Below, piece by piece: positions 56,753 to 64,000 of a stretch of DNA of 64,000 nucleotides. The stretch is from contig JAIQGL010000017.1 in assembly GCA_020072585.1 (NCBI GenBank), forward strand, positions 124,001 to 188,000, read 5' to 3'. A program made the position numbers and the translations under genes. Origin of the DNA: Terriglobia bacterium (GTDB lineage Bacteria; Acidobacteriota; Terriglobia; Terriglobales; Acidobacteriaceae). Numbering within the stretch: position 1 is the stretch's first letter; every line of letters starts with the position of its first letter. The notes under the pieces are model-generated. The model was not told the DNA's origin and did not search any database. It saw only the letters and a list, made by a program, of their open reading frames with translations.

Positions 56753-57817
56753 CTACGGCGGGTCATTTTTCGGCGGTGGCGGCGATTGAACCTTCGAGCG
56801 TGCGAAGTAACCAGGGCGGGTGCGGACCAGCAATCGGCCCCCGCCCTGCGCAACCGCCCTTACCTGAATGGTGCGATAAGCTCCGTCTTGCTTTCTGTTC
56901 GCGGGAACGTAGGCAATGGTGTACTGGTTACGAATATCGCGAGCGATTCGCTCACAAATGGGGATCACTTCCTTGATTGACTCCGGCAAGAAAGTCTCGC
57001 CCCCGGTTTCGTGTGCAAGTTGCTTGAGCACTTTGGGATTACGGTCTTCATCCGTCTCATCAAAGAGGCCGATGGTGTAGATGATCGCGCCGGGCTGACG
57101 CGCCATGGCGATGATCGGGGCCAGGCTATGCTTGCTGGCGTTGTCACCTCCGTCGCTGATCACGATCAGCACTTTCTTATCACGATTGCCCTTATTCAGG
57201 TGATCCAGTGCGGCAGCAACTGCGTCATACAGTGCCGTCTCACCATCGGCGGCAACTCTGGATAGAGCAAGCTCCAACTGGGGCACCTGGTCCGTAAATG
57301 GAGCGCTGTCCGGGAGGCCAAACGCAACCCGCTCGTTGAAGTTGACCACAAACATCTGGTCTTGCGGATTGCTGGCACGGGCAAATGCCAGGGCAGCGGC
57401 AATCACTTGAGCGCGCTTCGGTCTCATGCTTCCACTGTTGTCAATCACCAGGCCGACGGTGACCGGGATATCTTCGTGACTGAAATATTTGATCTGCTGA
57501 AGCACACCATCTTCGTAAACCTGGAAATCATTTTTCTCCAGCCCGGAAACAAGAATGCCTTTCTGGTTCTGCGCGGTTGCATGCAAAACCACCAAGTCGG
57601 TCTCCACTCTAAATGTGGGCTCCTGGTCCGGATGGCCGGGAGAAGGAACGGACACTTGCGATCGGGCAAGGCTTTGGAGTGTACTCAAAAGAAACAGTAA
57701 GAACAGGAATCGGAAGCTGGAGCGATATGTTGCCGCGATGCCTTCTCGGGAACAATCTGCAACGCCATGCCTGGCTTCGCCTGGCAGGTGTGCTCTACAT
57801 GAAGACAGCGTTCTCAT
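56753..57817 (-). CDS. VWA-domain protein of the acidobacterial VWFA-related type
   Basis: The protein has a MIDAS metal-binding motif DNSGSM, then TALYDAV and VISDGGDN segments of a von Willebrand A domain. An N-terminal GLEKNDFQVYEDGVLQQI element is typical of the VWFA-related proteins found in great numbers in Acidobacteriota. Start 57817 is favoured by AGGAAGG ten bases upstream and because a terminator hairpin sits further upstream at 57890. A signal-like hydrophobic stretch (FLFLLFLLSTLQSLARS) begins at about residue 34, so the N-region is long. It likely binds a partner through a divalent metal ion. Function is unknown. Confidence 0.82.
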   Translation of the reverse strand: MRTLSSCRAHLPGEARHGVADCSREGIAATYRSSFRFLFLLFLLSTLQSLARSQVSVPSPGHPDQEPTFRVETDLVVLHATAQNQKGILVSGLEKNDFQVYEDGVLQQIKYFSHEDIPVTVGLVIDNSGSMRPKRAQVIAAALAFARASNPQDQMFVVNFNERVAFGLPDSAPFTDQVPQLELALSRVAADGETALYDAVAAALDHLNKGNRDKKVLIVISDGGDNASKHSLAPIIAMARQPGAIIYTIGLFDETDEDRNPKVLKQLAHETGGETFLPESIKEVIPICERIARDIRNQYTIAYVPANRKQDGAYRTIQVRAVAQGGGRLLVRTRPGYFARSKVQSPPPPKNDPP

Positions 57818-57889
57818 ACAGTGGGGCCTTCCTAAGGTTTGCGGCGGGAGCCCAAGGGTCGCGCTCGCATGCCAGTTGCCAGGAAAAGA

Positions 57890-57914
57890 GGGGTGGCGCT
57901 TGTCGCGCCACCCC
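57890..57914 (-). terminator. terminator after the LPxT-anchored protein gene
   Basis: GGGGTGGCGC and GCGCCACCCC pair perfectly over 10 bases with a five-base loop. On the minus strand TCTTTTCC follows. It lies 47 bases past the stop of the gene at 57961-58644. Confidence 0.75.
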
Positions 57915-57960
57915 GTTCCCTGCAACCTAGATTATGGGGCCAAGGCAGGCGTGCTTCGCC

Positions 57961-58644
57961 TTAAGCAGCTCGCTTGCGAAAGAGTGAAACAGCAAAGCCC
58001 GCTCCAAACGTCAGCAGTCCAGCCAGTCCAAGAAGAGGCAGGGGACTGGCGGTCTGCGGCAGGGTCGGCTCTGCTTTGGCTTCTTCAACGGGTGCTGGCT
58101 CAACAACTTTGGCTTGTTCAACCACTTCTCCGCTGGGTTCAACGGCCTCAACAGGCGCCGTCTTTAAAGTCTCGAGAGGCGCGTTGGCTAACTCGGTGGG
58201 CGTCTCGAGAACGGGTTCCTGGGTTGTCTTCGCCAGTTCGATGGCCCTGGTCTTTGCATACACAAATTCATGTCCCCAGGTTTCTCCTGGATAAAACCAG
58301 GCCCGGATTGCCTGCGGTGTGCCGGCCGCCCTTTCCTTAAACGTAAGTATGGTCTCACTGGTAGGGTGCAAGCGGTAATTTGTGATTGCGAGAATTGTTG
58401 TGAGCACCTCTGTTTCGTCTTCGTTGAAGATGCGGACGATGTTCCGATTAGACTGAGAGTCCACCAGCTTAAAGACATATGTACCTGCCGGCAGTATCTG
58501 GGCGCCCGCGCCCGGTACCTCAACCGGCTGGCTGAAGGTCACCTTGGTCTTCTTGTTCCATTGATCGGCTCTTGCTTTGGGCAGCAGGAACAGACCGATT
58601 GCAAGAACACCAAGTACGATTAAGAAACCCTTTGTGATTTTCAT
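57961..58644 (-). CDS. secreted protein with LPxT-type C-terminal sorting-like signal
   Basis: The 227-residue protein has a signal peptide (ITKGFLIVLGVLAIGLFLLPKARAD), a beta-rich domain of about 110 residues, and an extended Glu/Pro/Ala/Val linker. The C-terminus has LPQTAS, a 20-residue hydrophobic stretch (PLPLLGLAGLLTFGAGFAVSLF) and a basic tail (RKRA), the layout of sortase substrates. No sortase gene is visible here. Similar tails are seen in Gram-negative proteins, including some from Acidobacteriota, where sorting is less understood. It is a single gene with its own terminator. Its role is unknown. Confidence 0.75.
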   Translation of the reverse strand: MKITKGFLIVLGVLAIGLFLLPKARADQWNKKTKVTFSQPVEVPGAGAQILPAGTYVFKLVDSQSNRNIVRIFNEDETEVLTTILAITNYRLHPTSETILTFKERAAGTPQAIRAWFYPGETWGHEFVYAKTRAIELAKTTQEPVLETPTELANAPLETLKTAPVEAVEPSGEVVEQAKVVEPAPVEEAKAEPTLPQTASPLPLLGLAGLLTFGAGFAVSLFRKRAA

Positions 58645-59226
58645 TTTTTCTCCTTCTTGAAACCCACGGCCTTAACGGGGAAACCGCGGCGCACATGGAC
58701 GCTTGCCGGTGAGCGGAGGGTCAGCAATTCAGACGTATGAACTTAGACAAGCCAGTGCAGCATACGCAGCTTTGGGCCTCGGCCGCATTTTCTCGCTATT
58801 TACCTTCACGCCCACAGAAAACAATAGCAACTTGTGCCCTGCGGGGTCAGTGACCCACGTCACAGGATGTGTGTGTAAGGGGACACACGGAAATCTGAGT
58901 CACCAGGGACTGCAACAGATTGGTACATTGCTGATCAAACGGATCTCGCGTAGTAATCCGCAGCTAGAGGAGCGGCTAGCGATGGGAAGAGGAGCAACAT
59001 CTATCGAGGGGGTTGGGAATCGGCTGCCGCCTTTTTCCTTGTGGCCACCAACATTGCACGGGATCGTCTCATTCCTTATCTTGATCGCTGGACCGGCAGA
59101 TGGGCGGAGCACCAGACGGCGCAAATCCTTCTTAAGGAGTCTTAGCCATGCCCACAGTCGCGCACGTGAAAAACCCTTAGGCAGGTGAAGATCCAGGGTG
59201 TCCGGTGAAGAAACGGTTCCGGGCGC
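58645..59226. other. gene-free region with a degenerate palindrome
   Basis: I find no gene I can support. A plus-strand frame (58703-59188) lacks a binding site and a domain. GTGACC-CA-CGTCAC at 58850-58863 resembles the operators at 27366 and 53095 with one arm mismatch. A hairpin GTGTGT/ACACAC (58871-58888) follows immediately. The site is about 206 bases upstream of the LPxT-protein gene. Confidence 0.4.
58850..58863. promoter_or_regulatory. degenerate copy of the GTGACC palindrome
   Basis: GTGACC-CA-CGTCAC differs from the perfect sites at 27366 and 53095 by one base in the arm as well as the spacer. It is followed by GGATGTG, similar to the sequence beyond the site at 53095. It is weaker evidence of a shared regulator than the two perfect sites. 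Confidence 0.35.
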
Positions 59227-62200
59227 TTAAGCTTTGGGCTGGTCCGGGGATGGCGAAAGCCGGCGTTTCAACCCGAAGTTCCACTTCCAGATCTGGTACA
59301 CGGGCGGGTAAACCACCAGTTCCAGCAAGAAGGAGGTAAGGATCCCGCCGATCATAGGCGCCGCGATCCGTTTCATGACGTCCGATCCCGTGCCTGTCGC
59401 CCACATGATAGGAATCAGGCCCAGAAAGGCCGCGGCCACGGTCATGAACTTGGGCCGCAGGCGCTTGACCGCCCCCTGGAGAATGGCCTCCTGCAAGTCG
59501 GCCAGGTTTCGCAGACGGCCTTCCCGCTTGGCCTGTTCGTATGCCAGGTCGAGGTAGAGCAGCATGAAAACGCCGGTCTCCGCATCCACGCCCAGCAGCG
59601 CGATCAGACCCACCCACACCGCGATGCTCATGTTGTAGCCGAGAAGGTACAGGAACCAGATGGCGCCAATGGCTGAGAAGGGTACGGCCAGCACAACAAT
59701 GAAGGTCTTGGTCAGCGAACGGGTATTCATGTACAGCAGCAGAAAGATCAATAGCAGGGTGAGCGGCACAACAAGCTTGAGTCGCTCCCTGACCCGTTGC
59801 ATGGCCTCATGCTGGCCACTCCAGGAAATGGCATAGCCCGCGGGCAGCTTCAATTTCTCCCGCAGCAAATGATTCGCTTCCTCGACATAGCCGCTGGGAT
59901 CTCGTCCCGCGATGTCGATGTATACATAACCGGTCAGCAAACCATTTTCGTTGCGCACCATGGAGGGCCCACTCGCGGCGCTGATTCTGGCCAGTTGCGC
60001 CAGAGGAACCTGCCTCTGCCCTCCGGGGGCGGACACCAGCACGCGGCCGAGTGCGCTCACGTCGCCGCGAAAGTCGCGCATATAGCGCACGTTTACCGGA
60101 TACCGTTCCCGGCCCTGAACCGCCGTGGTAACGTTTTCACCGCCGATGGCGTTCTGGACCACCCGTTGCACGTCGTCAACACTCATTCCATAGCGGGCCA
60201 GCTCGTCGCGGTCCCAGTCGAAGTCCAGGAAATAGCCACCGCTGGCGCGCTCCGCGAAAACACTGCGTGTCCCCTTCACCGAACCCAGCAAGGACTCCAC
60301 CTGAATACCAATGTTTTCAATTTTGGAAAGGTCGGCGCCGGAGATCTTGAGACCAACAGGAGTGCGCATTCCGGTGGTGAGCATGTCGGTTCGGCCCTTC
60401 ACCGGCATCGTCCAGGCGTTGGCTAGACCGGGAACCTTCAGCGCTTCGTTCATCTGGCTGATGAGCTCGTCCTGGGAAATGTGGTCGGGGGTAAGGTGCT
60501 GCAAGATGGGCCTGACCCACTGTGGCGCCCAGGATGAATACCACGTTTCCACCTGCCGCCACTGCGCCTGGGGCTTCAGGATGATCACGGTCTCCAGCAT
60601 GGAGAGCGGAGCCGGATCGGTTGAAGTCTCCGCCCGGCCGGCCTTGCCGAGCACGCGATCCACCTCGGGGAACTGCTTAATGATGCGGTCTGTAACCTGA
60701 AGCAGTTTTTGCGCCTCGGTGAGGGAAATGCCGGGTGCAGTGGAAGGCATATAAAGGATAGAGCCTTCGTCCAGGGGCGGCATAAACTCCGAGCCCAGCT
60801 TATAAAAGACGGGCACGGTGATGGCCACCAGCGCCAGGGCTGCTGCTATGACGGCCCAGTTCCAGCGCAAGGCCCAAGCCGCCACGGGCTGATATAGGCG
60901 AATCAAGGGGCGGCTGATCGGGTGTTTTTCTTCGGCATGAATCGTACCAACCGCCAGGGCATTGGTTAACCGACACAGCCAGCGCGGCTGGAAGCTGAAG
61001 GGGTTGCGCCGCGTGAACAGCATTCGCAACGCGGGCCCAAGGGTAATCGCCAGGATGGCGGCGATGATCATGGCGAAACTCTTGGTGTAAGCCAGCGGCC
61101 GGAAGAGGCGGCCTTCCTGGGCCTCCAAGGTCAGCACGGGGAGAAAGGAAGCCGCGATCACCAGAAGAGCAAAGAAACTGGGGCCGGCCACTTGCTTCAA
61201 CGCGCCCAGGACCACGTCCCGGTAGTCTTGCTTGCGGTCTGTTCGCTCCCACTCTTCCAGTTTCTTGTGAGTTTGTTCCATCACGACGATGGAGGCGTCG
61301 ACCAGCGCCCCGATTGCGATGGCGATACCACCCAGAGACATGATGTTGGCTGTCATCCCCATCATGCGGAAGGGTATGAATGAGAGCAAGACCGCGATGG
61401 GAATGGTAATCAGCGGAACCATGGCACTGGGTCCGTGCCACAGAAACAGAAGGATCACCAGCGCAACAATGATGAGCACCTCGATGAGGGTGGACTTCAG
61501 GTTGGAGATGGCGCGGCGGACCAGGTCGGAGCGGTCATAAATGGGAACCACCTGCGCCCCCGCAGGCAAGCCGGGCTCAATCTCCTGGAGCTTCGCCTTG
61601 ACGCGATCGATCACCTGCAAGGCGTTCTCCCCCTGCCGCATGATGACGATGCCGGAGACAACTTCGCCGCCGCCATCCAGATCGGATACCCCTCGGCGCA
61701 GCTCGGGGCCCAGCACCACCTGCCCGACATCCTTCACGCGGACCGGCGTGCCGTTTTCGTTGGCCTGGACAACGATGTTCTCGAAATCCCGCACGGACTT
61801 GGCATAGCCGCGTCCTCGCACCATGTACTCGGTACCGCCAAACTCCAGCAGGCGCCCACCCACGTCGCTGTTGCCGTCGCGCACCGCATCCACCACGCGG
61901 CTGATGGGAATGCCGTAGGCCTGAAGACGGATTGGATCAAGATTGACCTGGTATTGCTGCCCAAAGCCCCCCAGCGGCGCAACTTCGGCCACGCCCGGCA
62001 CCGACTTCAAGTAATAGCGCAAGTACCAGTCCTGGTAAGAGCGCAGTTCCGCCAGGCTGTGCCGGCCAGAGGAATCGACCAGCGCGTATTGGAAAATCCA
62101 GCCCAGCCCGGTGGCGTCAGGACCGAGCTCCGTCTTTACTCCCTGCGGCAGATTGGACAGCACGCCCGACAAATATTCCAGCGTGCGCGAGCGGGCCCAG

Positions 62201-62508
62201 TAAATGTCCGTGCCGTCTTCGAAAATCACGTAGACATAGGAGTAGCCGAAATCGGAGAAGCCACGCACCGCCTTGACGTGCGGCGCGCCCAGCATGGCGC
62301 TGACGATGGGATAGGTCACCTGGTCTTCGACGATGTCGGGGCTGCGGTCCCAGCGCGAATAGACGATCACCTGGGTGTCGCTCAAATCGGGGATGGCATC
62401 CAGCGCCGCATGCTTCATGGACCACCAACCCGCCAAGCAGGCCGCCGCCACCGCGGCAAAGATCAGGAACTTGTTCTTGACTGAGAAATCAATGACCCGG
62501 TTAACCAC
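59227..62508 (-). CDS. CusA/CzcA-type heavy-metal efflux RND transporter
   Basis: The 1093-residue protein starts at GTG 62508, preceded by a G6 run, and overlaps the adaptor gene end by eight bases. It has the twelve-helix RND layout: first helix FLIFAAVAAACLAGWWSM, a large periplasmic loop with a DAIPDLSDTQVIVYSRW opening, the heavy-metal RND marker GIAIAIGALVDASIVVMEQ in helix 4, a second loop, and a late helix GLIALLGVDAETGVFMLLYLD. It exports Cu, Ag, Zn, Co or similar ions from the periplasm with proton antiport. The specific metal cannot be read from the sequence. The CusB-like gene is directly upstream, and a TolC-type outer-membrane channel would be expected beyond the window edge. 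Confidence 0.93.
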   Translation of the reverse strand: MVNRVIDFSVKNKFLIFAAVAAACLAGWWSMKHAALDAIPDLSDTQVIVYSRWDRSPDIVEDQVTYPIVSAMLGAPHVKAVRGFSDFGYSYVYVIFEDGTDIYWARSRTLEYLSGVLSNLPQGVKTELGPDATGLGWIFQYALVDSSGRHSLAELRSYQDWYLRYYLKSVPGVAEVAPLGGFGQQYQVNLDPIRLQAYGIPISRVVDAVRDGNSDVGGRLLEFGGTEYMVRGRGYAKSVRDFENIVVQANENGTPVRVKDVGQVVLGPELRRGVSDLDGGGEVVSGIVIMRQGENALQVIDRVKAKLQEIEPGLPAGAQVVPIYDRSDLVRRAISNLKSTLIEVLIIVALVILLFLWHGPSAMVPLITIPIAVLLSFIPFRMMGMTANIMSLGGIAIAIGALVDASIVVMEQTHKKLEEWERTDRKQDYRDVVLGALKQVAGPSFFALLVIAASFLPVLTLEAQEGRLFRPLAYTKSFAMIIAAILAITLGPALRMLFTRRNPFSFQPRWLCRLTNALAVGTIHAEEKHPISRPLIRLYQPVAAWALRWNWAVIAAALALVAITVPVFYKLGSEFMPPLDEGSILYMPSTAPGISLTEAQKLLQVTDRIIKQFPEVDRVLGKAGRAETSTDPAPLSMLETVIILKPQAQWRQVETWYSSWAPQWVRPILQHLTPDHISQDELISQMNEALKVPGLANAWTMPVKGRTDMLTTGMRTPVGLKISGADLSKIENIGIQVESLLGSVKGTRSVFAERASGGYFLDFDWDRDELARYGMSVDDVQRVVQNAIGGENVTTAVQGRERYPVNVRYMRDFRGDVSALGRVLVSAPGGQRQVPLAQLARISAASGPSMVRNENGLLTGYVYIDIAGRDPSGYVEEANHLLREKLKLPAGYAISWSGQHEAMQRVRERLKLVVPLTLLLIFLLLYMNTRSLTKTFIVVLAVPFSAIGAIWFLYLLGYNMSIAVWVGLIALLGVDAETGVFMLLYLDLAYEQAKREGRLRNLADLQEAILQGAVKRLRPKFMTVAAAFLGLIPIMWATGTGSDVMKRIAAPMIGGILTSFLLELVVYPPVYQIWKWNFGLKRRLSPSPDQPKA

Positions 62509-63928
62509 GATTCCCCCCGCGATCGGGGGGTTTACGGGCTCCGGTTGCAGACGAGGGCGGATCTTTGCTCTCAATTCGCGGACTATCCGGCCGCTGCCCA
62601 CTGGGTGCCGTCTTAGCGTTGCGGGAGGGCTGTTCGGGATCGATGGCCGGCGCATACATGGCCGCCGCCTCTTTCAAGCGGCTCTCTGAGTTGATAAGAA
62701 AATTGCCGGAAACCACAATACGCTCTCCAGGCTCCAATCCCTTGACGATCTCCACCCGATCATCGAAGCGCCGCCCCGTTTCCACCAGGCGGGGCGCGAA
62801 CAATCCCTCGCCGCGTTCCACGAAAACGGTCTTCTTCAGCCCGGAATCAACAACTGCGGTCACGGGAACCACCATGGCGCGGGAAAATGCGACCGGCAGT
62901 TGCACATCAACAAACATGTCGGGCCGGAGAACGTAGCCAGGGTTATCCACCTCAAGCCGCACCTTCAGGGTTCGTGAAGCGGCATCGAACTGTGGCAGCA
63001 CATCGCTGACTCGGCCAGCAAGGGTCTTTCCCTGGTCGGGGAGGGACACCGTCACCCGCGTCCCGGGATGAAGATATTGGGACTCATTCTCGAAAACGTC
63101 TGCCAGGACCCAGACCCGGCGCAGGTCGGCGATGCGATACCACTCCGTGTCGCGCTCGAACTTCTGGCCGGGCGAGACGTTGCGGGCAAGCACGAAGCCA
63201 TCGACGGGCGCCACGATCTTGATGCTATCCGGGAACTGGCGCGTGCGCTTGATCTCCTCCATCTGAAGAACGGACATCCCCAGGTTCTGCAGTTGCTGGG
63301 TGCGCTGCTGGATGTTCGCGTTCGCGGAGGGGAGAGACTGGCCTTCCACCGAGCCTTCCACCGCACTTTTCTTGAAACGGTCCTCAGCGCCGAGGTTGAG
63401 GATGTACGTCTGAATTGTCATCGCAGCCATCGGTGAGGAAAACGTGGCAAGCGTCTGGTCTTTTTTGACCAGGCTGCCTGTTGTGGCCGTGGATACATCT
63501 TGAATGTAACCGTCGATTCCCGCGTTGAGCTTGTAGATACTTACTTCGTCGGGAGTGACCCGGCCAAACAGGCGCAGCTTGTATGTGCCGGAGGATTCCT
63601 CGACCGGACTCACCCGCACGCCGAAAAGCTGCTGCTTCGCCGGATCAATCCGCACCGCGCCGGGAGCCAGCGATGACGGACGGTTCCCAGCGTCTGCGGT
63701 CGCCAGTGCGCCACCGGCATAGACAGGTTCCAGTTGCATTCCGCAATCAGGCGCGATGCCAGGCTTGTCAGACTTGTACGCCGGGTGCATGGGGTCAACG
63801 TAATAGAGGATCTTCGGGGCGCTGGCGCGAGTGCTGGCGGATGTCTTGTGCTGGTTGTACCAGGAACCGGCAAGGAATGTTCCGGCAGCGAATAAGGACA
63901 GCAGCAACACGTAAATGATTTTTTTCAC
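62501..63928 (-). CDS. CusB-type membrane fusion protein with heavy-metal-binding domain
   Basis: GTG 63928 is preferred because GGGAGG lies six bases upstream, so the frame from 63982 was trimmed. After a membrane anchor (KKIIYVLLLSLFAAGTFLAGSW) there is a heavy-metal-binding motif DPMHPAYKSDKPGIAPDCGM, found in many CusB-like adaptors. The lipoyl and hairpin parts follow (LFGRVTPDEVSIYKLNAGIDGYI; SLVKKDQTLATFSS), then a beta-barrel (VFENESQYLHPGTRVTVSLP) and the C-terminal GLEPGERIVVSGNFLI. It bridges the RND pump to an outer-membrane channel and may pass metal to it. It overlaps the RND gene by eight bases. The C-terminal extension of about 60 residues is Pro/Ser-rich. Confidence 0.92.
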   Translation of the reverse strand: MKKIIYVLLLSLFAAGTFLAGSWYNQHKTSASTRASAPKILYYVDPMHPAYKSDKPGIAPDCGMQLEPVYAGGALATADAGNRPSSLAPGAVRIDPAKQQLFGVRVSPVEESSGTYKLRLFGRVTPDEVSIYKLNAGIDGYIQDVSTATTGSLVKKDQTLATFSSPMAAMTIQTYILNLGAEDRFKKSAVEGSVEGQSLPSANANIQQRTQQLQNLGMSVLQMEEIKRTRQFPDSIKIVAPVDGFVLARNVSPGQKFERDTEWYRIADLRRVWVLADVFENESQYLHPGTRVTVSLPDQGKTLAGRVSDVLPQFDAASRTLKVRLEVDNPGYVLRPDMFVDVQLPVAFSRAMVVPVTAVVDSGLKKTVFVERGEGLFAPRLVETGRRFDDRVEIVKGLEPGERIVVSGNFLINSESRLKEAAAMYAPAIDPEQPSRNAKTAPSGQRPDSPRIESKDPPSSATGARKPPDRGGNRG

Positions 63929-64000
63929 AGCAGCCCTCCCGGAGCAGTTCAAAAAGCAGCTAGGCTGAGAGCCCAGGGTCATCAGGTCATTTCGGCCTTG

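Noticed and set aside
58703-59188. 161-codon plus-strand open frame in an intergenic region
   Set aside because: No Shine-Dalgarno sequence, no domain and no neighbour on the same strand. Kept as gene-free.
61435-62484. 349-codon plus-strand open frame
   Set aside because: Antisense to the RND transporter; composition is His/Arg/Asp-rich as expected for a shadow frame in GC-rich DNA.

Overview
The window reads as chromosomal DNA of an Acidobacteriota member. Support comes from a VWA protein of the acidobacterial VWFA-related type (56753-57817), a leftover start of the Ser/Thr kinase family typical of this phylum (54998-55096), a secretin-cohesin fusion, and an IS200-like transposase bracketed by palindromic repeats. 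No rRNA, tRNA or CRISPR array was seen. All assignments were made by eye, without database searches.

Layout. (1) 1-6900: accessory region with a small DNA-binding protein pair, a REP-associated tyrosine transposase with its palindromes, a TIR-domain protein paired with a small winged-helix-like protein in visibly AT-richer DNA, a Cys/His-motif protein of unknown role and a cardiolipin-synthase-like phospholipase D. (2) 7354-24717, plus strand: a compact nonribosomal peptide/polyketide cluster. It holds a JmjC/cupin_8 protein, a duplicated Cys-rich protein, NRPS C-A(Thr)-PCP-E-C-PCP, PKS KS-AT-ACP-aminotransferase, NRPS C-A(Gly)-PCP, and a thioesterase carrying a TubC-type docking domain and a Cys in place of the usual Ser. 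(3) 24951-27854: a di-haem oxidoreductase, an ECF sigma factor and a small membrane protein. (4) 27906-40072, minus strand: a giant (1784 aa) multicopper-oxidase-like protein followed by a beta-propeller protein, a SCO1-like protein, a cytochrome/periplasmic-binding fusion and a secretin with a cohesin domain. (5) 40816-53049, minus strand: a tightly overlapped nine-gene operon. It encodes an Rrf2 regulator, a GltD-like Fe-S flavoprotein, Rieske protein, cytochrome b, a seven-haem cytochrome c, the alpha, beta and gamma subunits of a type II DMSO-reductase-family molybdoenzyme with nitrite-oxidoreductase-like features, and a TorD/NarJ-type chaperone. (6) 53276-63928: an amidohydrolase, a Met-rich multicopper oxidase, the VWA protein, an LPxT-type anchored protein, and a CusBA-like heavy-metal efflux pair that probably continues past the window edge.

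How the parts may work together. The large minus-strand operon looks like one electron-transfer module. The periplasm-directed molybdoenzyme would exchange electrons through the multihaem cytochrome with a Rieske/cytochrome b complex, and the flavoprotein would connect to NAD(P)H. A CRP/FNR-like palindrome (consensus GTGACCNCGGTCAC) lies upstream of this operon and again upstream of the ECF sigma gene, suggesting a shared regulator. The NRPS/PKS line predicts a small molecule containing D-Thr, a beta-amino polyketide unit and Gly, with one carrier domain that has no cognate adenylation domain.
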